DNA of 20,143 nt from positions 1 through 20,143 of the forward strand of contig DXZS01000001.1 of assembly GCA_019419505.1 (NCBI GenBank). The letters run 5' to 3'. Below, piece after piece: positions 13,577-20,143 of this stretch. Numbering within the stretch: the first letter of the stretch is position 1; the number at the start of each line of letters is the position of its first letter. This DNA is from Collinsella sp. (GTDB lineage: Bacteria; Actinomycetota; Coriobacteriia; Coriobacteriales; Coriobacteriaceae). The position numbers were made by a program, and so were the translations under genes. The notes under the pieces are model-generated. The model was not told the origin of the DNA. It saw nothing but the letters and a program-made list of their open reading frames with translations, and searched no databases.

Positions 13577-15652
13577 ATGGGTGCTCCCAAGACCGGTAAC
13601 GTAAGGAACGTGGTGCTCGTAGGCCAAGGCGGGGTGGGCAAGACTTCACTCGCCGAGGCCATGCTCCACCTTTCCGGCAAGACCGCCCGCCTGGGCGGCC
13701 ACGACGGCACCAAGCCCACGCTCGACTATGACCCCGAAGAGGTCAAGCGTGCATTTTCCATCTCGACGACCATTGCGCCGATCGACTGGAAGGGCGCGCG
13801 CATCAACGTGCTCGATGCCCCGTGCTATCCCGATTTTATCGGCGACGCCTATGCCGCGATGAGCGTCTGCGAGACGGCTCTGTTTGTTGTCGACGCCGAG
13901 GCCGGCCCGCAGCCTACGACGGTTAAGCTCTGGTATGCCGCCGAGGACCTGCGTCTGGCGCGTGCGGTGTTTGTAAACCGCCTGTCGCGTCCCGAGGCCA
14001 GCTTTGCGTCCACCATGGAACTGCTGCAGGAGCGCTTTGGTACACGCTTGGGCGCCGTGACCCTGGGCTGGGGCGAGGGCGAGGACTTTGACGGCATCAT
14101 CGACCTGGTGCGCATGAAGGCGCGCCACTGCAATGGCACCGAAGCCGTTGAGTCGGAGATTCCCGAGGAGTATCGTGCCCAGGCCGAGGAAGCCCATGAC
14201 CATCTGTGCGAGTTGGTGGCCGAGGCCGACGACGAGCTGATGATGAAGTACCTGGAAGGCGAGGAGACGCTGACGCAGGAGGAGCTTGAAGGCCTGCTGT
14301 CGAAGGCGATCGCCGAGCGCATCTTTGTGCCGGTCTTTGCGGGCGATTGCATTAAGGAGCAGGGCGTCAACTCGCTGATGGACGACATTGCCACGTACTT
14401 CCCGGCGCCGACCGACTACGGTGAGATGCCGCTTATCGACGGCGATTCGCTCAAGATCTCGAGTGACGACGACCGCCCGGTGGCGTTTGTGTTTAAGACC
14501 CTGGCCGATCCGCAGCAGGGTCGCATCAGCTTTATCAAGGTGCTGACGGGTACGCTTGAGCCGGGTCTTGAGCTGATCAACGCGCGTACCCGCAAGAGCG
14601 ATCGTCTGGCCCACCTGTATGTGATGTGCGGCCGCGACATGACCGAGGTCGGTCACGCCTATGCCGGCGACATCATCGTGGCGCCCAAGCTGGCGGCCGA
14701 GACGGGCGATACGCTCTCCATTACCGGTAAGGTCGAGGCTGCGGCGTTTAAGTTCCCCAACTCGCAGTACCGCATTGCCATCGAGGCCGAGAACCGTGGC
14801 GACGAAGAGAAGCTCTATACGTTTATCGAGAAGGCGTGCAAGGCTGATCCGACCATGAGCATCGATCGTGACGAGGAGACGGGCCAGACTATCATCTCCG
14901 CCGTTGGTGAGGCGCAGGTTTCGGTGCTGCTCAACCGTTTGGAGGATCGCACCAAGGTCGTGGCCAAGAGCGTGCCGATCCGCATTCCGTATCGCGAGAC
15001 CATCCGCCGCACGGCGAGCGCCCAGGGTCGCCACAAGAAGCAGACCGGTGGCGCCGGTCAGTACGGCGACTGCTGGCTGCGCGTGGAGCCGCTTATTGGG
15101 CCCGACGGCACGAGCGACGGCTACGAGTTTGTGGATGAGGTCGTGGGCGGCCGCATTCCGCGCTCGCTGATCCCCGCCGTGGACAAGGGTGTCCAGGAGA
15201 CCATGAAGGACGGCATCATTGCCGGCTACCCGCTCACGGGCATTCGCGTGGCTGTGTACGACGGCTCGTATCACAGCGTCGACTCCAACGAGATGGCGTT
15301 CCGCGCGGCGGCTCGCATCGGCCTGCGCAAGGCATGCGCCGATGCCGACCCGGTGGTGCTGGAGCCCATCGAGGAAATCACGGTGACTATTCCCGAGAGC
15401 TACGCCGGCGCCGTGATGGGTGACATCTCGGCATCGCGCGGTCGCGTGACGGGCATGGAGACCGATGAACGCGGCGACACCGTGGTCATCGCCCAGGCAC
15501 CTCTCGCCGAGCTGACGGATTACTCGACGCGCCTGCGCTCTATCACGCGCGGCACGGGTGACTTTACCATGAAGCCCGCCGGCTACGAGCAGGTGCCTTA
15601 TGACGTTCAGGCCAAGCTGGTCGAGCGCTATGAGGAGGGCCGCGCCAAGTAG
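13577..15652 (+). CDS. EF-G-like translation factor GTPase paralogue
   Basis: 691 aa from ATG 13577 after AAGGAGG. Domains follow the EF-G order: G domain (about 1-270), beta-barrel domain II (about 290-380), and domains III-V, including domain IV with GGAGQYGDCWLRVEP and the domain V segment GAVMGDISASRGRVTG. G1 is intact (GQGGVGKTS, 16-24). G3 is DAPCYPDF (80-87) instead of DTPGHVDF, so both the DxxG glycine and the catalytic histidine are replaced. G4 is NRLS (134-137) instead of NKxD. Switch I lacks the RGITI motif of EF-G. This is therefore not the main fusA, but resembles the EF-G-2-like group of actinobacteria and Thermus, diverged further. The role is unknown and GTP hydrolysis may be weak or absent. 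It is monocistronic. Confidence 0.92.
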   Translation: MGAPKTGNVRNVVLVGQGGVGKTSLAEAMLHLSGKTARLGGHDGTKPTLDYDPEEVKRAFSISTTIAPIDWKGARINVLDAPCYPDFIGDAYAAMSVCETALFVVDAEAGPQPTTVKLWYAAEDLRLARAVFVNRLSRPEASFASTMELLQERFGTRLGAVTLGWGEGEDFDGIIDLVRMKARHCNGTEAVESEIPEEYRAQAEEAHDHLCELVAEADDELMMKYLEGEETLTQEELEGLLSKAIAERIFVPVFAGDCIKEQGVNSLMDDIATYFPAPTDYGEMPLIDGDSLKISSDDDRPVAFVFKTLADPQQGRISFIKVLTGTLEPGLELINARTRKSDRLAHLYVMCGRDMTEVGHAYAGDIIVAPKLAAETGDTLSITGKVEAAAFKFPNSQYRIAIEAENRGDEEKLYTFIEKACKADPTMSIDRDEETGQTIISAVGEAQVSVLLNRLEDRTKVVAKSVPIRIPYRETIRRTASAQGRHKKQTGGAGQYGDCWLRVEPLIGPDGTSDGYEFVDEVVGGRIPRSLIPAVDKGVQETMKDGIIAGYPLTGIRVAVYDGSYHSVDSNEMAFRAAARIGLRKACADADPVVLEPIEEITVTIPESYAGAVMGDISASRGRVTGMETDERGDTVVIAQAPLAELTDYSTRLRSITRGTGDFTMKPAGYEQVPYDVQAKLVERYEEGRAK

Positions 15653-15685
15653 CGTGTGGCGTTGCCTGCAATGTGGACGCTGACG

Positions 15686-15722
15686 AAAAGGCCGCCCTGG
15701 GTAATCCAGGGCGGCCTTTTTT
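15686..15722. terminator. Terminator after the EF-G-like gene
   Basis: A perfect 15-bp stem (15686-15700 with 15706-15720) has a 5-nt loop and six T residues at its end. The A-run on the left side lets it also act on the convergent nuclease gene. Confidence 0.92.
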
Positions 15723-15781
15723 GATCCCATGGGTACGGAGGAAAACGAATCATTTTTGGGTTACGGGCGGTGCGGTCGGTC

Positions 15782-16759
15782 CTAGTCTCCCGAGGCCTGA
15801 TTGCGGCCGGTGGTGTAGTCGATCTGCACGTGCGGCTGCAGGTTGTAGCAATATACGTGGAAGCAGAGGGTCTTGCCGTGGTCCTCGACCGATTGCGCCT
15901 CAAGGCGCATGCCACGGCAGACAAGTTCCTCTTCGTTATACATAGGCGTGACGCGGTAGAGCACATGGTTGCCCGTATCGCGAATATAGTTGAGAATCTG
16001 CTCTTCAAACGGCAGCATGCCCGTCTCGTTGAGATAGCGCGTGCCGGTGAGGAGATTCTTGCGGTTGGCGTTTTCGCCGCAGAGCGACCAGGCGATAAGG
16101 TGGCAGCGGTTGTAGAGGCTCTGGCCCGGAATAAAGTCGTAGCGCTGCTGGTGCCAACCGGCAGGATGGATGCGCGAGATATCGCCGCGCTTTCCCTGTC
16201 CGAGCGACTCGGGGCCTACACAGGCGAGCGCCTTGCGAGTGCGACCCAGGCTGTCGAGCTTGGAGAATTTCTTAAAGCAGCCCTCTTCGGTGGCGCGACC
16301 GTATTCATCGAGTGTGAATGACGGCGTGCCGAGCGGGTGCGTGCTGTCGGCGCGAAGGGCAACGTAGGGGTTGCCGGCGTAGTCGGGAGTGCTGCTGAGA
16401 TAAACGCCGCGGGCGCGGTTGAGGTCGGGGTTTTCGACCTCGTCGATGGGGGTGACGTTTGAAGAGGCATCGTCAGCGGTGTCGGTCGTGGCGGATTCAG
16501 AGCCATCGCCGGAGTCCTGATCATCTTCGGAGTCCGTGGAGCTCGCTGTTCCCGATTCGAGCCGGGCAACCAGGTCTGCTTCGTCGTCGGTGCGGTTGGG
16601 GCTCTCGCTTTGCTTCTCGGCCAGAGCAGCCGCCTGCTCATCGCTTTGCGGCGAGAGCAGCTTGGGCGCTCCGTCGAGCGACCCTGTGAACAGCGCAAAC
16701 CCCAGCACCACGGCGGTGCCGATGGAAAGTACTTGCTTGTAGGCGGACTTGCGCGACAT
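15782..16759 (-). CDS. Secreted DNA/RNA non-specific endonuclease
   Basis: 325 aa. An N-terminal basic stretch and hydrophobic segment (residues 1-26) act as a signal peptide or anchor. Residues 35-110 are a Ser/Asp/Glu-rich spacer without predicted fold. The C-terminal half is the EndA-like beta-beta-alpha-metal nuclease domain. NRCHLIAWSLCG (217-228) holds general base H220, and ENANRKNLLTGTRYLN follows with a probable metal-binding Asn (N235). GMLPFEEQ and NHVLYRVTPMY are also characteristic. NRCH in place of DRGH is, to my knowledge, the norm in this clostridial and actinobacterial branch. The likely role is extracellular nucleic-acid degradation. The start has AGGAGC six bases upstream. 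Confidence 0.92.
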   Translation of the reverse strand: MSRKSAYKQVLSIGTAVVLGFALFTGSLDGAPKLLSPQSDEQAAALAEKQSESPNRTDDEADLVARLESGTASSTDSEDDQDSGDGSESATTDTADDASSNVTPIDEVENPDLNRARGVYLSSTPDYAGNPYVALRADSTHPLGTPSFTLDEYGRATEEGCFKKFSKLDSLGRTRKALACVGPESLGQGKRGDISRIHPAGWHQQRYDFIPGQSLYNRCHLIAWSLCGENANRKNLLTGTRYLNETGMLPFEEQILNYIRDTGNHVLYRVTPMYNEEELVCRGMRLEAQSVEDHGKTLCFHVYCYNLQPHVQIDYTTGRNQASGD

Positions 16760-16770
16760 TGAGGCTCCTG

Positions 16771-16800
16771 GCTAGACGGTTGGGAATCTACCAGTCTAGC
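16771..16800 (-). promoter_or_regulatory. Inverted repeat upstream of the nuclease gene
   Basis: GCTAGACGGT pairs with ACCAGTCTAGC (one bulged A), 12-41 bp upstream of the nuclease ATG. It would lie in the leader or overlap the promoter, and so could be an operator or a 5' mRNA hairpin. Confidence 0.35.
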
Positions 16801-16896
16801 AGGTGCCGCCGCAGGCAGTTTTGCCGAACAGATTCTTAAAGATTGGGGGCGCTACCGATCCATTTGCCCTAGAAGGGGTTGCGATGGTTGGGACGT

Positions 16897-16947
16897 GTGG
16901 GGCTCGACGTTTCCCCAGATAAAACCTGCCAAAATAAATCTGTCCCC
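16897..16947 (-). repeat. Dispersed GGGGACAGATTTATTTTGG-type repeat, copy A
   Basis: Read on the - strand, 16947-16913 begins GGGGACAGATTTATTTTGG and continues GCAGGTTTTATCTGGGG. It aligns over about 38 nt, with three substitutions, to the + strand sequence at 20078-20115. Weaker similarity extends beyond, into a GAGCCC-containing segment. Confidence 0.75.
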
Positions 16948-17038
16948 TTTTAGAAGGTCGGCAACAATTTATGTGGTTCAGGTTGAGCATGCGCGAGCGA
17001 GCAGATTGCCGTGCCCGGGGCCTGCGCAGCGCCGAGCG

Positions 17039-17065
17039 GTTACGCCGTTTGTAAAACGGCGTAAC
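17039..17065. terminator. Hairpin at the 3' end of larE
   Basis: A perfect 12-bp stem GTTACGCCGTTT / AAACGGCGTAAC (17039-17050 with 17054-17065) has a 3-nt loop. It starts directly after the larE stop codon on the - strand. No U tract follows, so it may protect the mRNA end rather than terminate. Confidence 0.5.
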
Positions 17066-17944
17066 TTAAAGATTCATGTTGCCGTGGATGTAGGGGGCGA
17101 CCTCGGGGGAGATGTGTCCGCAGCCTAGGTTGCGCAGCGCGGACTCGATGGCGGCGGGCAGCGGGGTCTTTCCCTCGTCGTTGACCACGGTACCGCCGAG
17201 GGCGGCGATCTTGGCGACATCTGCCGGGGCGGCTTCGATATGCATGCAGCCGCCGACCAGGCGTGCGCGGACCTGCGCCAGGTCAAGATCGTGCAGATAA
17301 TCCTCGCAGGCGCGGATTAAATCGACCTTCTCGCGCGTAAGCTCCTCGCCCGTGGGAATGCGCGTGGCCAAGCAGGCGCCTGCCGGCAGGTTCCAGACGG
17401 GGTAGCCCCATGCGCGCAGCAGCTCGCGCTCTTCGTCCTTGGTAAAGCCGACCTCCATAAGGGGTGAGCGTACACCGAGCTCTTCTGCCGCACGCATGCC
17501 GGGGCGGTAGTCACCGCGATCGCTTGCATTGCTGCCATCGATGACGGTGGGAAAGCCTAGCGACTTGGCGTGGTTGACGATAGCGGTAAAGCCGGCGCGC
17601 TTGCAGTGGTAGCAGCGGTCGGCATCGTTGCAGGCTACCTGGGGGAGCTGCAGCTGATCGACCGAAAGATTGAGCACGGGGAGCATAAAATGCGGACCCT
17701 CATCGGTTTGTCCGTCAACGGACCGCTCAAACGAAGCCTGCTCGGGTGTGCCGATGAGCGGCGTGGTGAGATGGACGAGGAGGGTATTGGTAGGCATGAT
17801 GCGGGCGCATACGGCGGCCAAAAAGCTGCTGTCAACGCCGCCGGAAAACCCGATAGCCACGCGCCCGTATGCCAAAAGCAGCTGTTCGAGCGCCGATAGC
17901 TTGTCTTGAAGCTCCTCTGCGGGTGCCGTGGTGTCTAAAATCAT
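17066..17944 (-). CDS. larE: ATP-dependent sacrificial sulfur transferase LarE
   Basis: 292 aa. LarE adenylates pyridinium-3,5-biscarboxylic acid mononucleotide and inserts sulfur while building the nickel-pincer cofactor of lactate racemase (LarA) and related enzymes. The PP-loop is SGGVDS (34-39). C191 in LPAGACLATR aligns with the sulfur-donating cysteine (Cys176) of Lactobacillus plantarum LarE. NDADRCYHCK (C111, C114) and DGSNASDRGDYRPGMRA are further family signatures. AAGGA lies seven bases upstream of the ATG at 17944. larA, larB and larC are not in the window, so the partners are unlinked or absent. The gene is divergent from the HAD phosphatase, with a palindrome between them. Confidence 0.93.
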   Translation of the reverse strand: MILDTTAPAEELQDKLSALEQLLLAYGRVAIGFSGGVDSSFLAAVCARIMPTNTLLVHLTTPLIGTPEQASFERSVDGQTDEGPHFMLPVLNLSVDQLQLPQVACNDADRCYHCKRAGFTAIVNHAKSLGFPTVIDGSNASDRGDYRPGMRAAEELGVRSPLMEVGFTKDEERELLRAWGYPVWNLPAGACLATRIPTGEELTREKVDLIRACEDYLHDLDLAQVRARLVGGCMHIEAAPADVAKIAALGGTVVNDEGKTPLPAAIESALRNLGCGHISPEVAPYIHGNMNL

Positions 17945-18040
17945 GAAACGATCCTTATCGTTGAGTACTCGATCGAAAACTATAATCCTAATGCGTTACT
18001 TGCCATAAGACTTCTATCTATGTAACGAAAGTGCAATATG

Positions 18041-18057
18041 GTATATACGTTATATAC
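18041..18057. promoter_or_regulatory. Palindromic operator candidate between larE and the HAD gene
   Basis: GTATATA-CGT-TATATAC is a perfect 7-bp inverted repeat with a 3-nt centre, 61 bp before the HAD gene start, in an A/T-rich divergent promoter region. Sites of this look are often bound by GntR-family regulators. No such gene is in the window. Confidence 0.4.
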
Positions 18058-18117
18058 AAGTTGCCAAATGCGGTAGAGTTACGGCAATGCGACAGCGAGA
18101 GTCGATGGGGGACCGAT

Positions 18118-18768
18118 ATGATCAAGGCTGTTATTTTTGACATGGACGGAACGCTGGTCGACACCGAGCGTCTGGGCATCAAGGCATGGAAAGCGCCCGC
18201 CGCTGAGCTGGGCGTCGCGATTGATGACACGCTGATTCATCAATTTATCGGTCGCACGCTGCCCGATGTCATGGACATCCTTGAGGCGCATTGCGGCAGT
18301 AGGGAAACCGCTGAGGCGATCTATCATCGCCACAAGGAGATTCGCGACGAGATGGTCAAGACCGATCTGGAGCTTAAGGCCGGCGCCGCCGAGTGCATAG
18401 ACGAGCTGCTGGCTGCGGGCTATCACGTGGGCCTTGCAACGTCATCGCGCCATGTCACGGCCGAGCGCAACCTTAAGATGGTCGGTCTCTTTGACAAGTT
18501 TGAAACGGTGACCTGCGGCGAGGACGTCGTGCACGGCAAGCCCGACCCCGAGATGTATCTGCTCGCCTGCGAGCGCGCGGGCTTTGCCCCCGAGGAGTGC
18601 GCCGTGGTCGAGGACTCTCGCAACGGCTGCGTCTCGGGCATCACGGCCGGCTGCCACGTCTTTGCCGTTCCCGACATCGTGCCGCTGCCGCAGGACGTGG
18701 TGGATGGCTGCGAGGTCGTGCTCGATACGCTGTTCGACCTGACGGCGGCGGTCAAGGCTGTGCTCTAG
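18118..18768 (+). CDS. HAD-family hydrolase, beta-phosphoglucomutase-like
   Basis: 216 aa from ATG 18118, with GGGGGA six bases upstream; an earlier in-frame ATG at 18031 overlaps the promoter palindrome. HAD motifs are DMDGT (nucleophile D8, acid/base D10), motif II ATSS (S109), motif III lysine in GKPDP (K141), and motif IV VEDS (E165, D166). The helical cap lies at about 15-85, as in subfamily I (PGMB, phosphoglycolate phosphatase). A sugar phosphate is a likely substrate class, but mutase and phosphatase activities cannot be told apart here. The neighbouring LacI-type regulator hints at sugar metabolism. Confidence 0.92.
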   Translation: MIKAVIFDMDGTLVDTERLGIKAWKAPAAELGVAIDDTLIHQFIGRTLPDVMDILEAHCGSRETAEAIYHRHKEIRDEMVKTDLELKAGAAECIDELLAAGYHVGLATSSRHVTAERNLKMVGLFDKFETVTCGEDVVHGKPDPEMYLLACERAGFAPEECAVVEDSRNGCVSGITAGCHVFAVPDIVPLPQDVVDGCEVVLDTLFDLTAAVKAVL

Positions 18769-18806
18769 ACAATTGCGGTGTTGAAACGAGCAATTACCCA
18801 CGTTTG

Positions 18807-18856
18807 CGCTTAAGCAAAAGGGGCCCGGCAATGGTCGGGCCCCTTTTGCTTAAGCG
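18807..18856. terminator. Bidirectional terminator between HAD and LacI genes
   Basis: Perfect 21-bp arms (18807-18827 with 18836-18856) enclose an 8-nt loop. Each strand carries GGGGCCC-type pairs followed by CCCCTTTT. It lies between convergent stops at 18768 and 18882. It is longer than a typical terminator stem. Confidence 0.88.
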
Positions 18857-18881
18857 GCGACTTGGCATACTTGCGCGCGTG

Positions 18882-19994
18882 CTATAGATACGCGCCCAGG
18901 TTGATGGCGGTGGCTTCGGCGTGGTTGCTTGCCTGGGTGCTGGCGCGTTCCAGCAGGAACGGCCGCACGAGTTCTTGGCGGTTGATGTCCTCGATGGCTG
19001 TGACCGCGGTGACGGTGCGCGCTGCAGAGCCGATGCGGACGTGCTTGGTCTTTGCCGGCGCCTTGTTCTCGATTTGCTCCATGAGCAATTGAACACCCTT
19101 GCGGCCAATTTCGTAGCCCGGCGGCGCCACGGTGGTAAGGGGGACCGACCCGCTCCAGGCAAGTGGATTGCCGTCGCAGCCGGCCACGCGGACCTGCTCG
19201 GGGACGGAGATGCCTTTGTCTATCAGCGCCGAGATAACGCCCGACGCCAGTACGTCGGTCAGGCCGATGACAAAATCGGGGCGCTCGTCGCCGGAGCGCT
19301 CGGCAATCTGGGCGCCGATGCTGTAGCCGTCGGCAGCGGTATTCCATTCGCCGGCGTCGATGACTTCGATCTTGATATCGGGGTGCAGGGCAAGGGCCTT
19401 GTGGATGCCAAGTACGCGCAGGGTGAGCTGCATAAATGCCGCTCTGCCCACAACGGTGATATGGCGTGCGCCACGGGCAACGGCGAGCTCGGCGATAATG
19501 CGCCCCTGCGCCTCGTTGTCGGCGGCCACGTAGTAACCGGGTTCGGAACAGTGGATGTCCAGATGGACGATCGGCACGGGCATCTTGGTCATAGCGGGGT
19601 GCCAGTCGGGGGACGCCATGGGCTGAACCATGACGCCGGACATCTGCGTGCCCATAAAGTAGCGCAGGTAATGGTCCTGGAGAATGCCGTCGTTATCGGC
19701 GTTGGCGATGAGCAGGTCGTAACCGTGCTTGCGGGCCTCGTTATGGGCGCCGCTGGCAATTTGGAGCGAGAAGCCGTGATCGAGACGGGGGAGGACCAGG
19801 CCAAAGGACTTGGTGGTGCCGCCTGCGAGCTGACGGGCACTTTGGTTGGGCAGGTAGCCAAGGCGATTGATGGTCTCGTTGATGAGCTTGAGGGTCTCGG
19901 GGCGCAGCTTTTCGGGATGGTTGAGCGCGTTGGAAACCGTGCCCAACGAAACCCCGGCCTCGCGCGCGACGTCGCTGATTTTTACCTTTGCCAT
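18882..19994 (-). CDS. LacI-family transcriptional regulator
   Basis: 370 aa from ATG 19994, after AAAGGGG. The N-terminal LacI helix-turn-helix (about 5-25, KISDVAREAGVSLGTVSNAL) and hinge helix region (QSARQLAG) are complete, followed by a periplasmic-binding-type effector domain with FGLVLPRLDHGFSLQIASGA, GVMVQPMA and the C-terminal VAGCDGNPLAWSG...TTVAPP segment. The C-terminus is about 25 residues longer than in short family members. Such proteins usually bind a sugar and control a sugar operon. No transporter or glycosidase is adjacent within the window, so targets may lie beyond 20143. Autoregulation is suggested by an operator-like site in its leader. Confidence 0.95.
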   Translation of the reverse strand: MAKVKISDVAREAGVSLGTVSNALNHPEKLRPETLKLINETINRLGYLPNQSARQLAGGTTKSFGLVLPRLDHGFSLQIASGAHNEARKHGYDLLIANADNDGILQDHYLRYFMGTQMSGVMVQPMASPDWHPAMTKMPVPIVHLDIHCSEPGYYVAADNEAQGRIIAELAVARGARHITVVGRAAFMQLTLRVLGIHKALALHPDIKIEVIDAGEWNTAADGYSIGAQIAERSGDERPDFVIGLTDVLASGVISALIDKGISVPEQVRVAGCDGNPLAWSGSVPLTTVAPPGYEIGRKGVQLLMEQIENKAPAKTKHVRIGSAARTVTAVTAIEDINRQELVRPFLLERASTQASNHAEATAINLGAYL

Positions 19995-20004
19995 AGCGGC
20001 CCCT

Positions 20005-20018
20005 TTGATGCGTTTCAA
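20005..20018 (-). promoter_or_regulatory. LacI-type operator-like site
   Basis: TTGATGCGTTTCAA is an imperfect palindrome with matching TTGA/TCAA ends and a central CG, the usual form of LacI-family operators. It lies between the -10 box and the ribosome-binding site of the LacI-family gene, which fits autorepression. Confidence 0.4.
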
Positions 20019-20029
20019 GTACAAGCCAG

Positions 20030-20060
20030 ATTGTAGCATCGCCCGCCCCTAGGGTGTCAA
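20030..20060 (-). promoter_or_regulatory. Promoter of the LacI-family gene
   Basis: On the - strand a perfect -35, TTGACA (20055-20060), is followed after 19 bp by TACAAT (20030-20035), preceded by TGC to make an extended -10. The spacer is long, but the extended -10 can compensate. Confidence 0.6.
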
Positions 20061-20143
20061 AACCTGCCAATTAGGGGCAGGTTTATTTTGGTAGGTTTTA
20101 TCTGGGCAAACGCTGGAGCCCAAACCACCACAAAGGTGCCTGT
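20060..20143 (+). repeat. Dispersed repeat, copy B, with hairpin
   Basis: A 9-bp hairpin AAACCTGCC/GGCAGGTTT (20060-20068 with 20076-20084) opens a copy of the repeat seen inverted at 16897-16947. The shared core runs 20078-20115, and the element continues off the window end. The 5' edge overlaps the -35 box of the LacI-family gene. No other gene is seen to the right of it. Confidence 0.7.

Larger units (their letters stand above)
16760..17065. other. Intergenic region between nuclease and larE genes
   Basis: These 306 bp hold no supported gene. The contents are an inverted repeat next to the nuclease start (GCTAGAC/GTCTAGC, 16771-16777 with 16794-16800), a dispersed repeat at 16897-16947, and a 12-bp hairpin at 17039-17065. 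Short open frames across it are translations of the repeat and have no ribosome-binding site. Confidence 0.7.

Noticed and set aside
13646..15730. 694-codon open frame antisense to the EF-G-like gene
   Set aside because: It mirrors the high-GC codon bias of the sense gene, has no ribosome-binding site, and its product shows only His/Arg/Leu-rich low-complexity sequence.
16796..16990. 64-codon - strand open frame between nuclease and larE
   Set aside because: It is a translation of the dispersed repeat, without a ribosome-binding site or family.

Overview
The window looks like chromosomal DNA of a high-GC Gram-positive gut-type actinobacterium, most likely class Coriobacteriia and close to Collinsella. 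This is inferred from GC-rich third codon positions, AAGGAG/AAAGGGG ribosome-binding sites, the tilS-hpt-ftsH cluster, a Tat-type lipoprotein solute-binding protein and an NRCH-type secreted nuclease. I could not run a taxonomic search. Seventeen protein genes are supported, with no rRNA, tRNA, CRISPR array, IS transposase or phage gene. The content is mostly housekeeping.

Layout. 1-2223: end of an off-window unit with a strong terminator, a small C-terminally anchored membrane protein (-), an Hsp20 chaperone (+) and a YycJ-like metallo-beta-lactamase-fold nuclease (-). 2272-6643: tilS, hpt and ftsH on the + strand, with ftsH one base after hpt, then a terminator. 6712-9054: a perfect 62-bp palindrome, a PLP aminotransferase, a YcdX-like PHP phosphatase and a terminator. 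9083-10531: an RlmC/RlmD-type 23S rRNA m5U methyltransferase (-). 10639-10777: an inverted-repeat element with 35-bp perfect arms. 10870-13279: a complete polar amino-acid ABC importer (Tat lipoprotein, permease, ATPase) with a large stem-loop between the first two genes. 13577-15652: an EF-G-like protein with degenerate GTPase motifs behind a long leader. 15782-17944: a secreted DNA/RNA nuclease and an orphan LarE, both -. 18118-19994: a beta-phosphoglucomutase-like HAD phosphatase (+) facing a LacI-family regulator (-). 20060-20143: a dispersed repeat related to one at 16913-16947.

Functional links. TilS (tRNA-Ile lysidine), Hpt (purine salvage) and FtsH (membrane protease) form a widely conserved cluster. 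The ABC importer is self-contained and probably amino-acid controlled through repeated TAAAGTG boxes. Most gene ends carry strong hairpin terminators, several of them bidirectional between convergent genes.

I did not find a clearly new multi-gene system. The items most worth following up are the EF-G paralogue with non-canonical G3 and G4 motifs, the 35-bp-arm element, the GGGGACAGA-type repeat family, and the folded region between the binding-protein and permease genes.
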